Shown here piece by piece: positions 20,651 through 29,217 of a stretch of DNA of 64,000 nucleotides. The notes below the pieces were generated by a model. That model was not told where the DNA came from. It saw only the letters and a program-made list of their open reading frames with translations, and searched no databases. Positions within the stretch are counted from its first letter, which is position 1. Each line of letters starts with the position of its first letter. This DNA is from DASQUK01 sp963756425 (GTDB lineage: Bacteria; Actinomycetota; Acidimicrobiia; Acidimicrobiales; VFJN01): NCBI GenBank assembly GCA_963756425.1, contig CAVWNW010000007.1, positions 124,001 through 188,000 of the forward strand, read 5' to 3'. Both the position numbers and the translations under genes were made by a program.

Positions 20651-21115
20651 ATGACCATGACCAACACCCCACTCGACGAGCTCGGACCCGTCGACTACCT
20701 GATCATCGAGTTTCCACCGGAGACGGCCAACTTCACCGGCGAGATGGCGGATGAGCTCATCAAGCTGGTCGACGCCGGAACCATCCGCATCATCGACCTC
20801 CTCGTGCTCGTCAAGGACCTGGACGGCGAGGTCGAGGCCCTGGAGATCGAAGACCTCGAGCACCTCGGCCCGTTGCAGGTGCTCGAGGCCGATCTCGCCG
20901 AGCTGCTGGCCGCTGACGACGTCGAGCACCTCGCCGCCGCCATGGAGCCGGGCAGCGTGGCCGGCGTGCTCATCTTCGAGAACCTCTGGGCCGCGCCCTT
21001 CTCCTCCGCCGCCCGCCGCGCCGGCGGACAGCTCATCGCCAACGGACGAATCCCCATCCAAGCCATCATCGCCGCCGTCGAAGCCGACGAGGCGTTCGAA
21101 CCCGAAGGAGACTGA
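20651..21115 (+). CDS. DUF6325 family protein
   Basis: The 154-residue acidic soluble protein begins MTMTNTPLDELGPVDYLIIE and contains LVDAGTIRIIDLLVLVKDLD, then alternating helices rich in Leu, Asp and Glu, and FENLWAAPFSSAARRAGGQL near the end. This pattern belongs to the DUF6325 group (related to DUF1269), with unknown function. The C-terminal part resembles the stress-response SHOCT/DUF1269 type arrangement with a small hydrophobic partner. It follows the CobW gene by 58 bp and precedes the small repeat protein by 1 nt, so it is probably in the same operon. Confidence 0.75.
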   Translation: MTMTNTPLDELGPVDYLIIEFPPETANFTGEMADELIKLVDAGTIRIIDLLVLVKDLDGEVEALEIEDLEHLGPLQVLEADLAELLAADDVEHLAAAMEPGSVAGVLIFENLWAAPFSSAARRAGGQLIANGRIPIQAIIAAVEADEAFEPEGD

Positions 21116-21116
21116 C

Positions 21117-21332
21117 ATGCCGCTCAGGCCAGGACGTGCAGGACGAGTTGGTGTCGTGGGTGCACCCGTGGCCAGGGCCGCGGTCGTCGGCGCCGCCGTG
21201 CGACCGGGACCCGCGCCCTTCACCAAGGCCGCGGTCGTCGGCGCCGCCGTGCGGCCCGGACCCTCGCCCGTCGCGAAGGCCGCTGTCGTGGGCGCCGCGG
21301 TGACGCCCGGCCGACGTCGCCGCCGGATCTAG
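21117..21332 (+). CDS. 71-residue repeat protein (Ala/Val/Gly repeats, Arg tail)
   Basis: The sequence contains three clear copies of a 16-17-residue unit, KAAVVGAAVRPGP, plus a degenerate first copy (RVGVVGAPVAR), and ends in GRRRRRI. The underlying DNA repeats are about 51 bp and GC-rich. The hydrophobic AAVVGAAV segments are too short for normal membrane spans but could pack as a beta or amphipathic array. The ATG is 1 nt after the DUF6325 stop with GAAGGAG upstream, so the pair is co-translated. I do not recognise a named family. Short basic partners next to DUF6325 genes are a recurring arrangement as far as I recall. Confidence 0.6.
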   Translation: MPLRPGRAGRVGVVGAPVARAAVVGAAVRPGPAPFTKAAVVGAAVRPGPSPVAKAAVVGAAVTPGRRRRRI

Positions 21333-21376
21333 AGGCTCGCGCCTCGCCCCGCCGTCGCGTCCGTCGCACCCACACC

Positions 21377-22023
21377 TTGAGCACGGAGTCGCAATCCGAC
21401 AGCTCGCGCTGGATCGCGACGATCCTCGGCCTGTTCGGCATGGCTTCGGCCGGACACTCCTTGAGCAAGGTCATGGTCTCGGCGAGCTGCCTGGCGTGGC
21501 GCCTGCCGGTGCGGGCCAAGGCGTCGATGGGGATCGTCGGCGGCATCGTCGGGCTCGTCGCCGGAATCGGGCTCGTCGCAGTCATCGTGAATCGGATCCG
21601 CGCCGATCTCGGACTCGTCGCCACCGGGTTCTCGTTCCTCGCTGCCGTCGTCGTCTACGGGTTGGTGTGGGTCGCCCTGTCGATGATGTTGCCGCGTGCG
21701 ACGAATGACCTCGGCGCAGTGCTGCCCGGCGGCGTCCTGGTAGGACTGACGATCGCCGGCATGCAAGCGGTCAGCCAGCTCTGTCTCCCGAATCGCCTCG
21801 GACAGGCGTCCGAGCTCTACGGCGCCATCGGCGTCACCATCGTGGCGCTCGGCTGGTTCTTCATCCTCGGCCGAGCGATGGTCCTCTCCATGGTCTCAAC
21901 GCCGTCATCCACGAGCGCTTCGGCACCATCTCGCGGGCCGTCTTCTCGCTCCCGATGTTGCGCATTCTGCCCCGCAAGTCAGTGTGGATCCGCCGCTTCT
22001 TCGACGTCGACACCGATGGGTGA
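21377..22023 (+). pseudogene. YihY/BrkB-family membrane protein remnant
   Basis: The frame resembles the second half of YihY/BrkB (formerly ribonuclease BN) proteins: ATILGLFGMASAGHSLSKVM, LAWRLPVRAKASMGIVGGI, GLVATGFSFLAAVVVYGLV, then DLGAVLPGGVLVGLTIAGMQ and GAIGVTIVALGWFFILGRAM. The N-terminal half is absent. After about 21893 the family sequence continues in another frame (LNAVIHERFGTISRAVFSLP) to a stop at 22021-22023. It is therefore 5' truncated and frameshifted. 22024-22270 holds nothing recognisable. Confidence 0.6.
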
Positions 22024-22270
22024 CGCTCGCCGGCTGCCCCAGAACGAGCAAGATCCGGTTGCTCACCGGATCGCGTTCGGGTTCCACGCCACCAGCCACT
22101 CATCGCCCTCGCCATGCTCGCCCTCGGCTCGTACCCACCCCGCCTACCGGGCCGATGACCCACGGATCGAGCAGAAGAGCGAGTTAAGTGCGTGCCCGGT
22201 CAAGAACTCAGCCAGAGTGGCCTTTGGCCCACGTAGGTGCCACCGAGGTCGTCGAACGCGGACCCGAGTT

Positions 22271-22609
22271 CTAAGTCGGCGCAACGGGCGGCACGGGAGC
22301 ATCTGGCTGCTCCCCGGGTGGGGCAGATGCGTCGATACTGAGTCTGGGCGCGCCAGCGCGGATGCGTCGTAGGCGCGCCCAGTCGGCCTTGGCAGATGCG
22401 GCGACGGGCGACCACACCCGGTTGGCCGCTTTACGCATTCGTCCACCGGAGCGGTTGCTGTCGGTCGCTGCGCCATCGCCGTCGCGGGGAGGCGGCAAAT
22501 AGTTCAGGTAACTGTCGTGACGCATCTTTCGACGCCAGACCTCAGCGACCGTGATCCCAATCACCGCCCCAATGCCCATCAGCACCGCGTACAGCTTCAG
22601 CTTGTCCAT
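22271..22609 (-). CDS. Small hypothetical protein with N-terminal membrane helix
   Basis: A 112-residue product starting MDKLKLYAVLMGIGAVIGIT at the ATG at 22609. One membrane helix is followed by a basic cytoplasmic region (AEVWRRKMRHDSYLNYLPPP) and a Ser/Ala/Pro-rich tail. No family is recognised. The single anchor plus charged tail suggests a membrane-associated protein; whether it is functional is unsure because flanking genes are broken. Confidence 0.4.
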   Translation of the reverse strand: MDKLKLYAVLMGIGAVIGITVAEVWRRKMRHDSYLNYLPPPRDGDGAATDSNRSGGRMRKAANRVWSPVAASAKADWARLRRIRAGAPRLSIDASAPPGEQPDAPVPPVAPT

Positions 22610-22973
22610 GGGAACTGCCCCGGTGATCCCGTCATGGCGATGGCGCCTGGCTCTCCTCGGTGATCGGTAGCGTATGCCCGGGCTAGGCCCGACGCCCACA
22701 CCTCATCGGTCGCGACCGGCGCCAGAGCAATCGGTCTGTCGGGCTGGTGCGCACGGACCCGTAACGGCCTGGCTGCCAGCGCGGCTAGTTCGTGGCTGAC
22801 TGCGGGCAGTAAGCGTCGTCGATCCGGCTCACTCCCGATCGATCCGCGCGCGCCGCGAAAACCCGCGGGAAGCCCGCGGACAGGCCGTCACGAGGCGGCA
22901 CTACCCGACCCTCTGCACCCCTCGTGACCTGCGGTTTTGTGATTGGGCGCATCGCTACGAGGCGTCGGAATCG

Positions 22974-23029
22974 CCCTTCCAAGGCAGATGTCGGGGGTTC
23001 GAGTCCCTCCGCGCCCACCTCCGCGCCCA
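22974..23029 (+). repeat. 3' half of a tRNA-Gly(TCC)-type gene with tandem end duplication
   Basis: From the anticodon loop CTTCCAA through the variable loop, the T arm (GGGGGTTCGAGTCCCTC) and the acceptor strand CGCGCCCA, this matches a tRNA-Gly with TCC anticodon. The upstream sequence cannot form a D arm or the 5' half of the anticodon stem. The last 12 nt, CCTCCGCGCCCA, are repeated directly (23006-23017 and 23018-23029). An inverted repeat GTCACGAGG/CCTCGTGAC lies upstream (22887-22928). This is best read as an integration scar, not a gene. Apart from these, 22610-23082 holds nothing I can identify. Confidence 0.65.
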
Positions 23030-23082
23030 CCTGGTCCGAGGCTATGCGTCGACCGGCCGACCCGTTGCTTGTCGCCGCCTGG

Positions 23083-23663
23083 TCAGGGCACGACGACGAC
23101 GGGCCACTTGCCGGCATGGACGAGCTTCACGCCGAGGGACCCGATCAGCCGGTGACCGGCGTGCATCGAGGCGCCCACGACAACACAGTCCGCCCGCATC
23201 TCGTCGGCAACGCGGACGAATTCGGTGGACGGGTTGCCTGGCGCACCTCGAAGGTCGGATGGATGCCGTAGTAGGCGGCGCCTTCGACGATGAGTCGTTG
23301 GATCTCTCGTGAGGACTCGACCTGGGCCTCGGCGGCCATGCCGGCCGCGCCAGGCGCCAGGCCGGTCAAGCTGGAGCTTGTCGCCACGTACAGGACGACC
23401 AGTCGGGCGTGTTGCCGGCGTGCGAGCCCGGCGGCGTAGGCACCCGCCCGTAGGGAGGTTTCCGAGCCGTCGACGCCTACCAGGATCAGGCCGGCTCCAC
23501 CATCGGCCTCCCGTTGCGGATCGCCATTCTCCGCCACGGGCGCGCAGTATGGCGTACCGGTCCGGGCCGGGGCTGGCCGAGCATCCTCGTCGGTCAGCGG
23601 GGCGAACGGGACGGGAAGGTGCGGCTCCTCGACCCGATCGATGCGAGCGGCTCCGACGGTCAA
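23083..23663 (-). CDS. Universal stress protein UspA family, one frameshift
   Basis: After a variable N-terminal extension, the Usp fold starts at GLILVGVDGSETSLRAGAYA, with LVVLYVATSSS and SREIQRLIVEGAAYYGI, then FEVRQ. Near 23232 one base is missing, and the next frame supplies the rest: NPSTEFVRVADEMRADCVVV, GASMHAGHRLIGSLGVKL and GKWPVVVVP before the stop at 23083. The terminal GxSMHxGxxxxGSxGxxL pattern is close to the ATP-binding Usp motif G2xG9G(S/T). The start is uncertain (TTG at 23663 or an internal GTG). The frameshift may be a sequencing error. Confidence 0.7.
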
Positions 23664-23729
23664 GGGCCTTCTACGCAGTGAGGTCGATGCGTCGGCACCA
23701 TCACTCGCTCCGGCGCCGCCTGACGCGAC

Positions 23730-23885
23730 ATGAGCTGGGTGCGGACGGCGTTCTACCTGCTCGGTCTCATGCTCCGGCTCGGCGGTCTTGTTGTCGCCTT
23801 CTGTGTTTCGGCGGCCGCGGGGACTAGCCCCGGGTCGGAATTTGAGCGGGTCGAGAACCGTTGTTGCTCATGGCTACAGGAGTGA
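23730..23885 (+). CDS. Possible 51-residue hydrophobic peptide upstream of rpmJ
   Basis: The ATG-started frame reads MSWVRTAFYLLGLMLRLGGL, then VVAFCVSAAAG, and stops 3 nt before the L36 start. It has one hydrophobic segment. There is no clear ribosome-binding site and no family match I can name, so it may be a chance frame or an upstream coupling peptide. Confidence 0.25.
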   Translation: MSWVRTAFYLLGLMLRLGGLVVAFCVSAAAGTSPGSEFERVENRCCSWLQE

Positions 23886-23888
23886 GTC

Positions 23889-24011
23889 ATGAAGGTTCGG
23901 AGTTCGCTGAAGTCGTTGAAGCGCAAGGATGGATCGGTCGTCGTGCGGCGTCGCGGTCGGACGTTCATCGTCAACAAGCGCAACCCTCGGTGGAAGGCGC
24001 GTCAGGGTTAG
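23889..24011 (+). CDS. rpmJ: 50S ribosomal protein bL36, zinc-independent paralogue
   Basis: A 40-residue basic protein reading MKVRSSLKSLKRKDGSVVVR, then RRGRTFIVNKRNPRWKARQG. It is a full-length L36 of the C-minus type, with no Cys or zinc-finger His pattern. Such paralogues replace the zinc-binding L36 in the large subunit under zinc limitation and are often under Zur control. I cannot identify a convincing Zur box here. The ATG has AGGAG 8 nt upstream. It stands alone, away from the main ribosomal operons, as is usual for the paralogue. Confidence 0.9.
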   Translation: MKVRSSLKSLKRKDGSVVVRRRGRTFIVNKRNPRWKARQG

Positions 24012-24143
24012 CTCAGCACCGCGCCGGGCCCGTCTTAGCGCGCGTCGGCCCCTGAGCGCCCAGTAGGTCGCTCCGGTCCGACCCGGCGCGTCAAAGCCGT
24101 CCGACCCGGCGACAAGAACAGCCCCATCGATACCCTTTGCCAC

Positions 24144-27100
24144 GTGGCCCACGAGGCGGTTCCGCGGCGCGGCCTGGCCGTGTACGTCCCTTCGATCGCA
24201 GCCGAATGGGCGGAGGTTCGGGGTGCCGAGCGGTGGCAGGTGGTCGACGGCACGCTCTGCCTGGTCGACATATCGGGATCCACCGCCCTGTTCGAGCGGC
24301 TGGCGGCGCAGGGGCACGTCGCCGCCGAGGAGCTGACCGACCTACTCAGCGACGTGTTCAGCCACATGATCGACCGGGTGCAGGAGCGCGGCGGTACCCA
24401 GCTGAAGTTTGGCGGCGACGCCCTGCTCTCGTTGTTCACCGGTCGCGACCACGCCACCCAGGCGGCGTGCGCAGCCGTTGAGATGCGTCGGGAGCTGCGC
24501 AACGCCGTCCGCGGAACCACCACGCTTGGGCGGCTCCCACTCCGGATGTCTGCGGGCGTGGAGTCCGGTGCCATCCACCTGTTCCTGGCGGGTGATGCCC
24601 ACCACGAGCTCGTGGTTGCGGGCCCCGTCGCGAGCGCGACCACCGAGCTCGAGCGTGCGGCCGAGGCGGGCGAGATCGTGGTCGGAACCGCCGCACGCGC
24701 CGCACTGCCCCGGCACGCCGCCGAACGCCTCCGTGGACCGGGCCACGTGCTCCGGTGGCGGTCCTCGCCGGTCTCGCCGCCCGAGCCGCGAGTCCAGCCG
24801 ACCGTGGAAGGCAGGGACCTCGAACGCCTTGTGCCGGTCGGTCTGCGCCAGGTGCTGAGCTCCGGCCCGGATCCCGAGCACCGCACCGCCACGGTCGCGT
24901 TCGTGCGCTTTTCCGGCACCGACCGCCTGATCGCCCAAGCCGGGGTGCCCGCCACTGCCGAGGTGATCGACGGCCTGGTCACCGCCGTGCAGCAGGCGGC
25001 GGAGCGGGAAGGCGTCACGATCCTGGCCACCGACGTCGACACCGACGGGGGGAAGATCATCCTCGTCACCGGGGCGCCGGCGACCAACGTCGACGACGAC
25101 GGTCGGATGCTCCGGTGCCTGCGCACGGTCGTCGACGCTCCGAGCACACTCTCGCTTCACGCCGGCGTGAACCGTGGCCACGTGTTCGCCGGTGTGGTCG
25201 GCCGGGGCGAGCGATGGCGCACCTACACGGTGATGGGTGACGCCGTGAACCTCGCAGCCCGGCTCGGCGCCGCGGCACCTGCGGGCACGGTCTACGCGAC
25301 CCGGCCCGTGGTCGAGGGGTCCCTCACGGCCTTCGCAGTGACCCGCACCCCGCCGCTCACCCTCAAGGGGCTGTCGGCACCGGTGACCGCGTACGTTCTC
25401 GGCGACGAGACCGGCCAACGCGCCCGGTCCGTCCGCGCCGAGATGCCGTTCACCGGTCGCGGTGCGGAGCTCGCCCGCCTTGTGGCCATGATCGACCGGC
25501 TCGGTGGCGGTCAGGGCGGTGCCGTGACGGTCACGGGTGCCGCGGGTGTCGGCAAGAGCCGTCTGGTCCACGAGGCGGTGTCCCGCGCCCAGGCGGAACA
25601 CCTGGTCCTGCGCGCCGAACCGTACCGGGTTGCGACCCCATACCGTCCCTGGCAAGACGCGCTGCGCGGTGTCCTCGGCATCGAGCGGACCGACGGTCCG
25701 GCGATGGCGCGTGAGTTGCGGTCCCGGGTCGCCGCCCTCGACCCGACCCTCCTACCGATGCTGCCGCTCGTCGGCGCCGTCGCGCACATCTCCGTCCCGT
25801 CGACCGAGGAGGTCGATGCGATCGCCGGTCCGTTCCGCTCGACGCGCACGGCCGAGGTGGTCGAGACCCTCCTCGCGGCGACGTACGACTGTCCACTGGT
25901 CCTGGTGGTCGAGGACGCCCACGGCGTCGACGAAGCCACGTCGCTGTTGCTCGACCAGTTGGTGGTCAACGCGACCCCACGGCACCCGTGGCTCGTCGTC
26001 AGCGTGCGCCGACTGGAACCCGGCGGGTTCATGCCGACGATCGGGGAACGGGTCACGCTCCACCCGCTACTGGTCGGGGAGGCCCGCCGGCTGGCCGAGC
26101 TGGCCACGAGCGCCGCCCCGATACGTCCCCACGACATCGAGCGCATCGTGGCGCGTGCGGGCGGCAACCCGTTGTTCCTCGAAGAGGTCCTCAGGGCGGC
26201 GCGGGACACGGGGACGATCGACATGCTCCCGCACTCGCTGGACGCTGTCATCGGGGTCCAGATCGACGCCCTTCCCCCGCTGGCCCGGCGGCTTCTGCGC
26301 TGCGCCGCGGTGCTTGGCGGCAGCTTCCGCACCGACATCCTCGATCAGGTCGTGGCGGCCGAGGGCCTGAGCGCGGACGCCGCCACGCGTGAGGCGCTCA
26401 AGGAGTTCTTCGAACCTTCGTCGCGTGACCGGCTGAGGTTTCGGCACGCGGTGGTGCGTGATGTCGCCTACGAGGGCCTGCCCTACGGGCGCCGGCGGGA
26501 GTTGCACCGGGTGGCGGCGGAGATCCTCACCAGGGCGGCGGGTGCCTCTCCCGAGACGGTCGCAGACCTGCTCGCGCTCCACTACGCCCGGGCGCGCGAC
26601 CACGCGCTCGCCTGGCACTACGGCGTCATCGCCGGCGATCGCGCCCGCGCGGCGTTCGCCAATCCCGAGGCCGCATCCAGCTATGTTCTCGCGCTCGACG
26701 CCGCCCGGCGGGTGCCCGACATCCCCGACGACGACCGCGCCATCGTGCTGACCCACCTCGGCGACGTCCGAGAGCAAAACGGCGAGTTTGCGGATGCCCT
26801 CGAGGCCTACCGTCAGGCGACCAGCCTGCGCCGGCAGGATCCGCTGGGTCGAGCTCGACTCGCGCTCCGACGGGCACGTGCCCGCGAACGCATGGGCCGC
26901 TACGCCGTCGCCCTTCGGGAGACGACGGGAGGCCTGTCCGCCCTCGACGACGGTGGCCCGGTGGACCGCACCGAGGCCGCCAAGCTGCGCGCGCAGCTGG
27001 TGGTGTTCAGCGCGGTCGTGCGCCAGGCGCAGGAGAGGCCGCGGGCCGCACGCGCCCTCGCCGCCCGCGGCGTGGACATGGCCCGCGGCGCCGGCGACCC

Positions 27101-27911
27101 GCGAGCCCTCGCCCGCGGGTACATGGTGCTCGAGTGGGCCCAACGGGCCTCGGGTGAGCCCCACCGCGAGAGTTACGGCGAGATGGCATTGGCGCTCTAC
27201 GACGAGATGGGCGACACGGCGGGCGTGGCGACCGTGACCGCGAATCTGGGCATGGAGCGCTACTTCGAGGGCCGCTGGGACGAGGCCGCGGAGCTGTACG
27301 AGCGAGCCCGCGCCGCGTTCCTGCGGATCGGCAACGCCGTGCAGGCTGCGATGTGCGGGGCCAACATGGGCGAGCTGCTCGTCACCCAAGGCAGGCTCGA
27401 CGAGGCCGAACCGGTGCTGCGCGACGCTGCTCGCGTCCTACGGGCGTCCGCGTTCGTCGACGGGGCCACCTTCGCGGAGCAGCAGCTCGGTCGGCTGCTG
27501 GCGGGGCGCGGCGAGGCCGATGCGGCCATCGAGCTGTTGGGCGCGGTGCACGCCGAGCTCGACGCGATCGGCCAGACGATGTCGGCCTTCGAGGCCGCCC
27601 TACACCTGGCGGATGCCTACACCGACGGTGGTGATGCACGCCGGGCGCTCGAGCTCCGCGACGCTGCGGCGGCGCGAGCGGGCGCCGACGCCGCTCACCT
27701 CGACGCCCACGACGCCCTCGTCCGGGGACGGGCCCTCGCCGCCCTCGGCCGCCTCGACGAAGCCGCCGGCGTGGTGGCCGGCGGTGTGTCAGCGGCAGAG
27801 GACAGGGCGCTGGCGTACGAGCTCGAGCTGCTGCTCCGCCTCTCGTCAGACGTCGACCATCAGCGGAGCGCGCGCGGGTCACCCGCCCCGAAGAACGTCT
27901 CGGTGACCTGA
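24144..27911 (+). CDS. Soluble-adenylyl-cyclase-like protein: two cyclase domains, AAA ATPase, TPR
   Basis: This 1255-residue protein has the layout of bicarbonate-sensing soluble adenylyl cyclases. Cyclase domain 1 (about 30-200) has both metal Asp (LVDISGST, LKFGGDALL) but lacks the Asn/Arg transition-state pair. Cyclase domain 2 (about 245-420) has lost the first Asp (FVRFSG) but keeps Lys in DGGKIIL and MGDAVNLAARL. One composite active site at the interface is therefore expected. A STAND/AAA ATPase follows (Walker A GAAGVGKSRL near 470, Walker B LVLVVEDAH near 590), then a long TPR-like region (LGDVREQNGEFADALEAY, LGMERYFEGRWDEAAELYER). The product is probably cAMP, made in response to a ligand sensed by the C-terminal part. 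The GTG at 24144 is the chosen start. Confidence 0.8.
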   Translation: MAHEAVPRRGLAVYVPSIAAEWAEVRGAERWQVVDGTLCLVDISGSTALFERLAAQGHVAAEELTDLLSDVFSHMIDRVQERGGTQLKFGGDALLSLFTGRDHATQAACAAVEMRRELRNAVRGTTTLGRLPLRMSAGVESGAIHLFLAGDAHHELVVAGPVASATTELERAAEAGEIVVGTAARAALPRHAAERLRGPGHVLRWRSSPVSPPEPRVQPTVEGRDLERLVPVGLRQVLSSGPDPEHRTATVAFVRFSGTDRLIAQAGVPATAEVIDGLVTAVQQAAEREGVTILATDVDTDGGKIILVTGAPATNVDDDGRMLRCLRTVVDAPSTLSLHAGVNRGHVFAGVVGRGERWRTYTVMGDAVNLAARLGAAAPAGTVYATRPVVEGSLTAFAVTRTPPLTLKGLSAPVTAYVLGDETGQRARSVRAEMPFTGRGAELARLVAMIDRLGGGQGGAVTVTGAAGVGKSRLVHEAVSRAQAEHLVLRAEPYRVATPYRPWQDALRGVLGIERTDGPAMARELRSRVAALDPTLLPMLPLVGAVAHISVPSTEEVDAIAGPFRSTRTAEVVETLLAATYDCPLVLVVEDAHGVDEATSLLLDQLVVNATPRHPWLVVSVRRLEPGGFMPTIGERVTLHPLLVGEARRLAELATSAAPIRPHDIERIVARAGGNPLFLEEVLRAARDTGTIDMLPHSLDAVIGVQIDALPPLARRLLRCAAVLGGSFRTDILDQVVAAEGLSADAATREALKEFFEPSSRDRLRFRHAVVRDVAYEGLPYGRRRELHRVAAEILTRAAGASPETVADLLALHYARARDHALAWHYGVIAGDRARAAFANPEAASSYVLALDAARRVPDIPDDDRAIVLTHLGDVREQNGEFADALEAYRQATSLRRQDPLGRARLALRRARARERMGRYAVALRETTGGLSALDDGGPVDRTEAAKLRAQLVVFSAVVRQAQERPRAARALAARGVDMARGAGDPRALARGYMVLEWAQRASGEPHRESYGEMALALYDEMGDTAGVATVTANLGMERYFEGRWDEAAELYERARAAFLRIGNAVQAAMCGANMGELLVTQGRLDEAEPVLRDAARVLRASAFVDGATFAEQQLGRLLAGRGEADAAIELLGAVHAELDAIGQTMSAFEAALHLADAYTDGGDARRALELRDAAAARAGADAAHLDAHDALVRGRALAALGRLDEAAGVVAGGVSAAEDRALAYELELLLRLSSDVDHQRSARGSPAPKNVSVT

Positions 27912-29068
27912 ATCATCCCGGCGCCGGCAGGCACCACGGTCTGACTCGACAGGCACCACAGCTTGCCGAGAGGCAGCACGGGGGCCTCGGGCGTGCCGCC
28001 ACACCACACTGCCGGCTCGGGCCCCGATCCGGTGTCGATCCGCGTCGTCCGCGCCACCGGGTAGGTCGCGGCCTCCGGCAGCCAGCCGATTGTCCACCTG
28101 AACGCCGGCCGGAACTCCGCCTGCGCGCCCAGGTCCTTGCCGAGGGTGACGACCTGGCGCTCTCCCTCGATCTCGCTGTCGAGCGCGAAGAACACCGGCT
28201 CGCAGTCCCCGGGGCTGCCTTCGAGGTTGTCGAGTCGCGCCACGGTGGCGGACGGGGCGTCGGCATCATCGGTCGACACCTGGTCGCCGCAGTCGAGAGC
28301 TCCGTCGACCTTCACGACGTGGAACAGCGAGTCGCTCGTGCCCAGCGTCTCGCCGAGCCCGCCGGGCGCGGGAGGCGTGCCCTCCGCCCCACCACCAAGG
28401 GAGAAGGCGCCCTTCGGTGTGGACGGATCGACCCGCAGGAGCAGGCGGTCGAACAGCAGCGAAGCCGCATCCGGCGCGGGGATCACCCACCGGCGGTTGT
28501 CGCGGGTGCCCGAGTCGGGTCCTGAGTCGGACGACTCGCCCGTGTCGAGCGTCTCGACGCCGACCAGCTGGGATCCCTGGTAGAGCTCGGCGCGCACCGT
28601 CGCGTCGAACTTCGCCTCGATGTCGAGCTCCGCCCGGTCCATGACCACCCCGCTGAGCGGGCCGGCCAGCGTCAGGCTGAGTGACTGGCCGGTGCCGTTG
28701 ACCTGCCCGCAGCGCTGCCCATCGCCCTCGCCGCCGACCTTGACCCCCAGCCCGTCGTCCACGAGGCCGAGGCGCCCACTTGCCGGCTCGACGTGGACCG
28801 TCATCACCCCGCTGGTCGTCGCGACGCAACGTGAGACCGAGATCCGAGCCGGGGTCCCGGGGGTATAACCGCCGGTACCGTCGGGCGCATCGAAGCGGAA
28901 GTAGTCGGACTTCCCGAGATGGAGTCGAACCACGCCGCCGTCGGCCAGGAACGACGTCGTGACGTCGGGGGTCTGCACCGGCGACGTCGACCCGGGCAGA
29001 GCGACCAATGCGCTGACCAACAGGAGGGACGCACCTATCGCGATCGCACTACGCGGCCAGATCTTCAT
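27860..29068 (-). CDS. Secreted protein of unknown function
   Basis: A 402-residue protein with a signal sequence (AIAIGASLLLVSALVALPG). The mature part is rich in Gly, Asp and Thr with predicted beta strands, for example VVRLHLGKSDYFRF, RISVSRCVATTSGVMTVHVE, LSLTLAGPLSGVVMDRAELD, FRWTIGWLPEAATYPVARTT. Several Cys (RCV, RCGQ, LDCGDQ, DCEPV, VWCGG, LWCLSS) could form disulfides outside the cell. I recognise no family. It is convergent with the cyclase gene, and the two coding regions overlap by 52 bp at their ends. Confidence 0.7.
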   Translation of the reverse strand: MKIWPRSAIAIGASLLLVSALVALPGSTSPVQTPDVTTSFLADGGVVRLHLGKSDYFRFDAPDGTGGYTPGTPARISVSRCVATTSGVMTVHVEPASGRLGLVDDGLGVKVGGEGDGQRCGQVNGTGQSLSLTLAGPLSGVVMDRAELDIEAKFDATVRAELYQGSQLVGVETLDTGESSDSGPDSGTRDNRRWVIPAPDAASLLFDRLLLRVDPSTPKGAFSLGGGAEGTPPAPGGLGETLGTSDSLFHVVKVDGALDCGDQVSTDDADAPSATVARLDNLEGSPGDCEPVFFALDSEIEGERQVVTLGKDLGAQAEFRPAFRWTIGWLPEAATYPVARTTRIDTGSGPEPAVWCGGTPEAPVLPLGKLWCLSSQTVVPAGAGMIQVTETFFGAGDPRALR

Positions 29069-29217
29069 GGGACCCGCCTCCGCCCCCCGGTGTCCGTCCC
29101 GGGGTCTCTCGAGCGACCATACGGGCGACCCGCCGTACTGACAAGGTCCAACACCTAGGGAGCACGCGGGCGCGTAAGTCCCACGAGGACCGCAGACGAG
29201 CGGGCGATGATGGGATC

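Noticed and set aside
22949..23019. A full tRNA-Gly(TCC) gene
   Set aside because: The acceptor strands could pair, but there is no D arm and the 5' side of the anticodon stem does not match the 3' side, so only the 3' half is genuine tRNA sequence.
22785..23117. Minus-strand open frame with GAEGLEPPTSALEGRFR
   Set aside because: This is the well-known spurious peptide read from the antisense of a tRNA T arm and anticodon region; here it lies over the tRNA-Gly(TCC)-type scar.
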